This document shows, piece by piece, positions 63,813-64,000 of a stretch of 64,000 bases of DNA. Positions within the stretch are counted from its first letter, which is position 1; every line of letters begins with the position of its first letter. The notes below the pieces were generated by a model. That model had not been told where the DNA came from, searched no databases, and saw nothing but the letters and a program-made list of their open reading frames with translations. The DNA comes from Tribonema minus (taxonomy: Eukaryota > Sar > Xanthophyceae > Tribonematales > Tribonemataceae). The DNA lies in the NCBI GenBank assembly GCA_017506865.1, contig JAFCMP010000519.1, forward strand, positions 310,001 through 374,000. The letters run 5' to 3'. The translations under genes were made by a program, and so were the position numbers.

Positions 63813-64000
63813 TGTAGTGAGGCAACCCTAGGCGGAGCAGTAGTTGAAGTAGGGCTTGCATCGCGAATGCCTTTTGTGCAGTAATCAGACACGACTTTAA
63901 CCTTCAACATGGCACAGCTTCTTCTGCTTCTACCTGTTTAGCCACGCTTGCATATCAGGGTGATATTGCACTTGGGGAGGGCGCTCCGGTCCACCTCCCA
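63813..64000 (+). repeat. 3' LTR of the Gag-only element, cut by the window end
   Basis: 188 bp identical to 60815-61002 apart from one base. The near identity of the two LTRs indicates a recent insertion. Confidence 0.8.

Overview
The window looks like nuclear DNA of a unicellular eukaryote, most likely a green alga (Chlorophyta). The evidence is as follows. Several genes can be assembled across GT-AG introns with matching codon phase. TGTAA, the polyadenylation signal favoured by chlorophyte algae, lies at or just after the 3' ends of four genes. CAG/CTG runs are common, and retroelements are dense. I see no operon, CRISPR array, rRNA gene or tRNA gene. The lineage call is an inference.

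Layout: 1-6 kb is mostly non-coding, with one frameshifted hypothetical gene (5.1-5.9). A 5'-truncated non-LTR retrotransposon copy lies at 6.13-7.53 (minus); its near-identical, longer sister is at 23.95-26.57 (plus). A six-copy 136-bp tandem repeat lies at 8.53-9.36. From 20.5 down to 9.95 (minus) runs a large LTR-type element. It encodes a Gag-like protein, a retropepsin-like domain, a cytosine-C5 DNA methyltransferase and a double zinc-ribbon/HNH nuclease protein, but no visible reverse transcriptase or integrase. At 20.57-23.06 is a compact, intact cassette of unfamiliar genes, one of them Rossmann/methyltransferase-like. At 26.7-34.5 (plus) is a leishmanolysin-like (M8) metallopeptidase gene whose introns are full of partial copies of its own exon borders. 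At 36.4-37.4 and 41.6-47.9 (minus) are two members of an unrecognised gene family sharing an intron position. At 38.3-40.15 (plus) is an ankyrin-like repeat gene. At 47.9-49.4 is an 80-bp minisatellite.

From 57.5 down to 52.1 (minus) is a decayed Helitron-like Pif1-type helicase followed by five RING-like zinc modules. From 60.8 down to 57.7 (minus) is a second, frameshift-ridden non-LTR element of the same domain plan as the first. At 60.8-64.0 is an LTR element, cut by the window edge, whose only ORF is Gag-like. Its LTR and leader are shared with the methyltransferase element at 20.0-20.5.

The strongest candidates for something new are (i) the Gag-protease-methyltransferase-HNH element, which pairs a DNA modifier with a nuclease; (ii) the helicase plus five-RING cassette; (iii) the compact 20.6-23.1 kb cassette; and (iv) the repeated tandem amplification of exon/intron borders in at least three places. 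Several single-base frameshifts fall in homopolymer runs, so some broken genes may be assembly errors.
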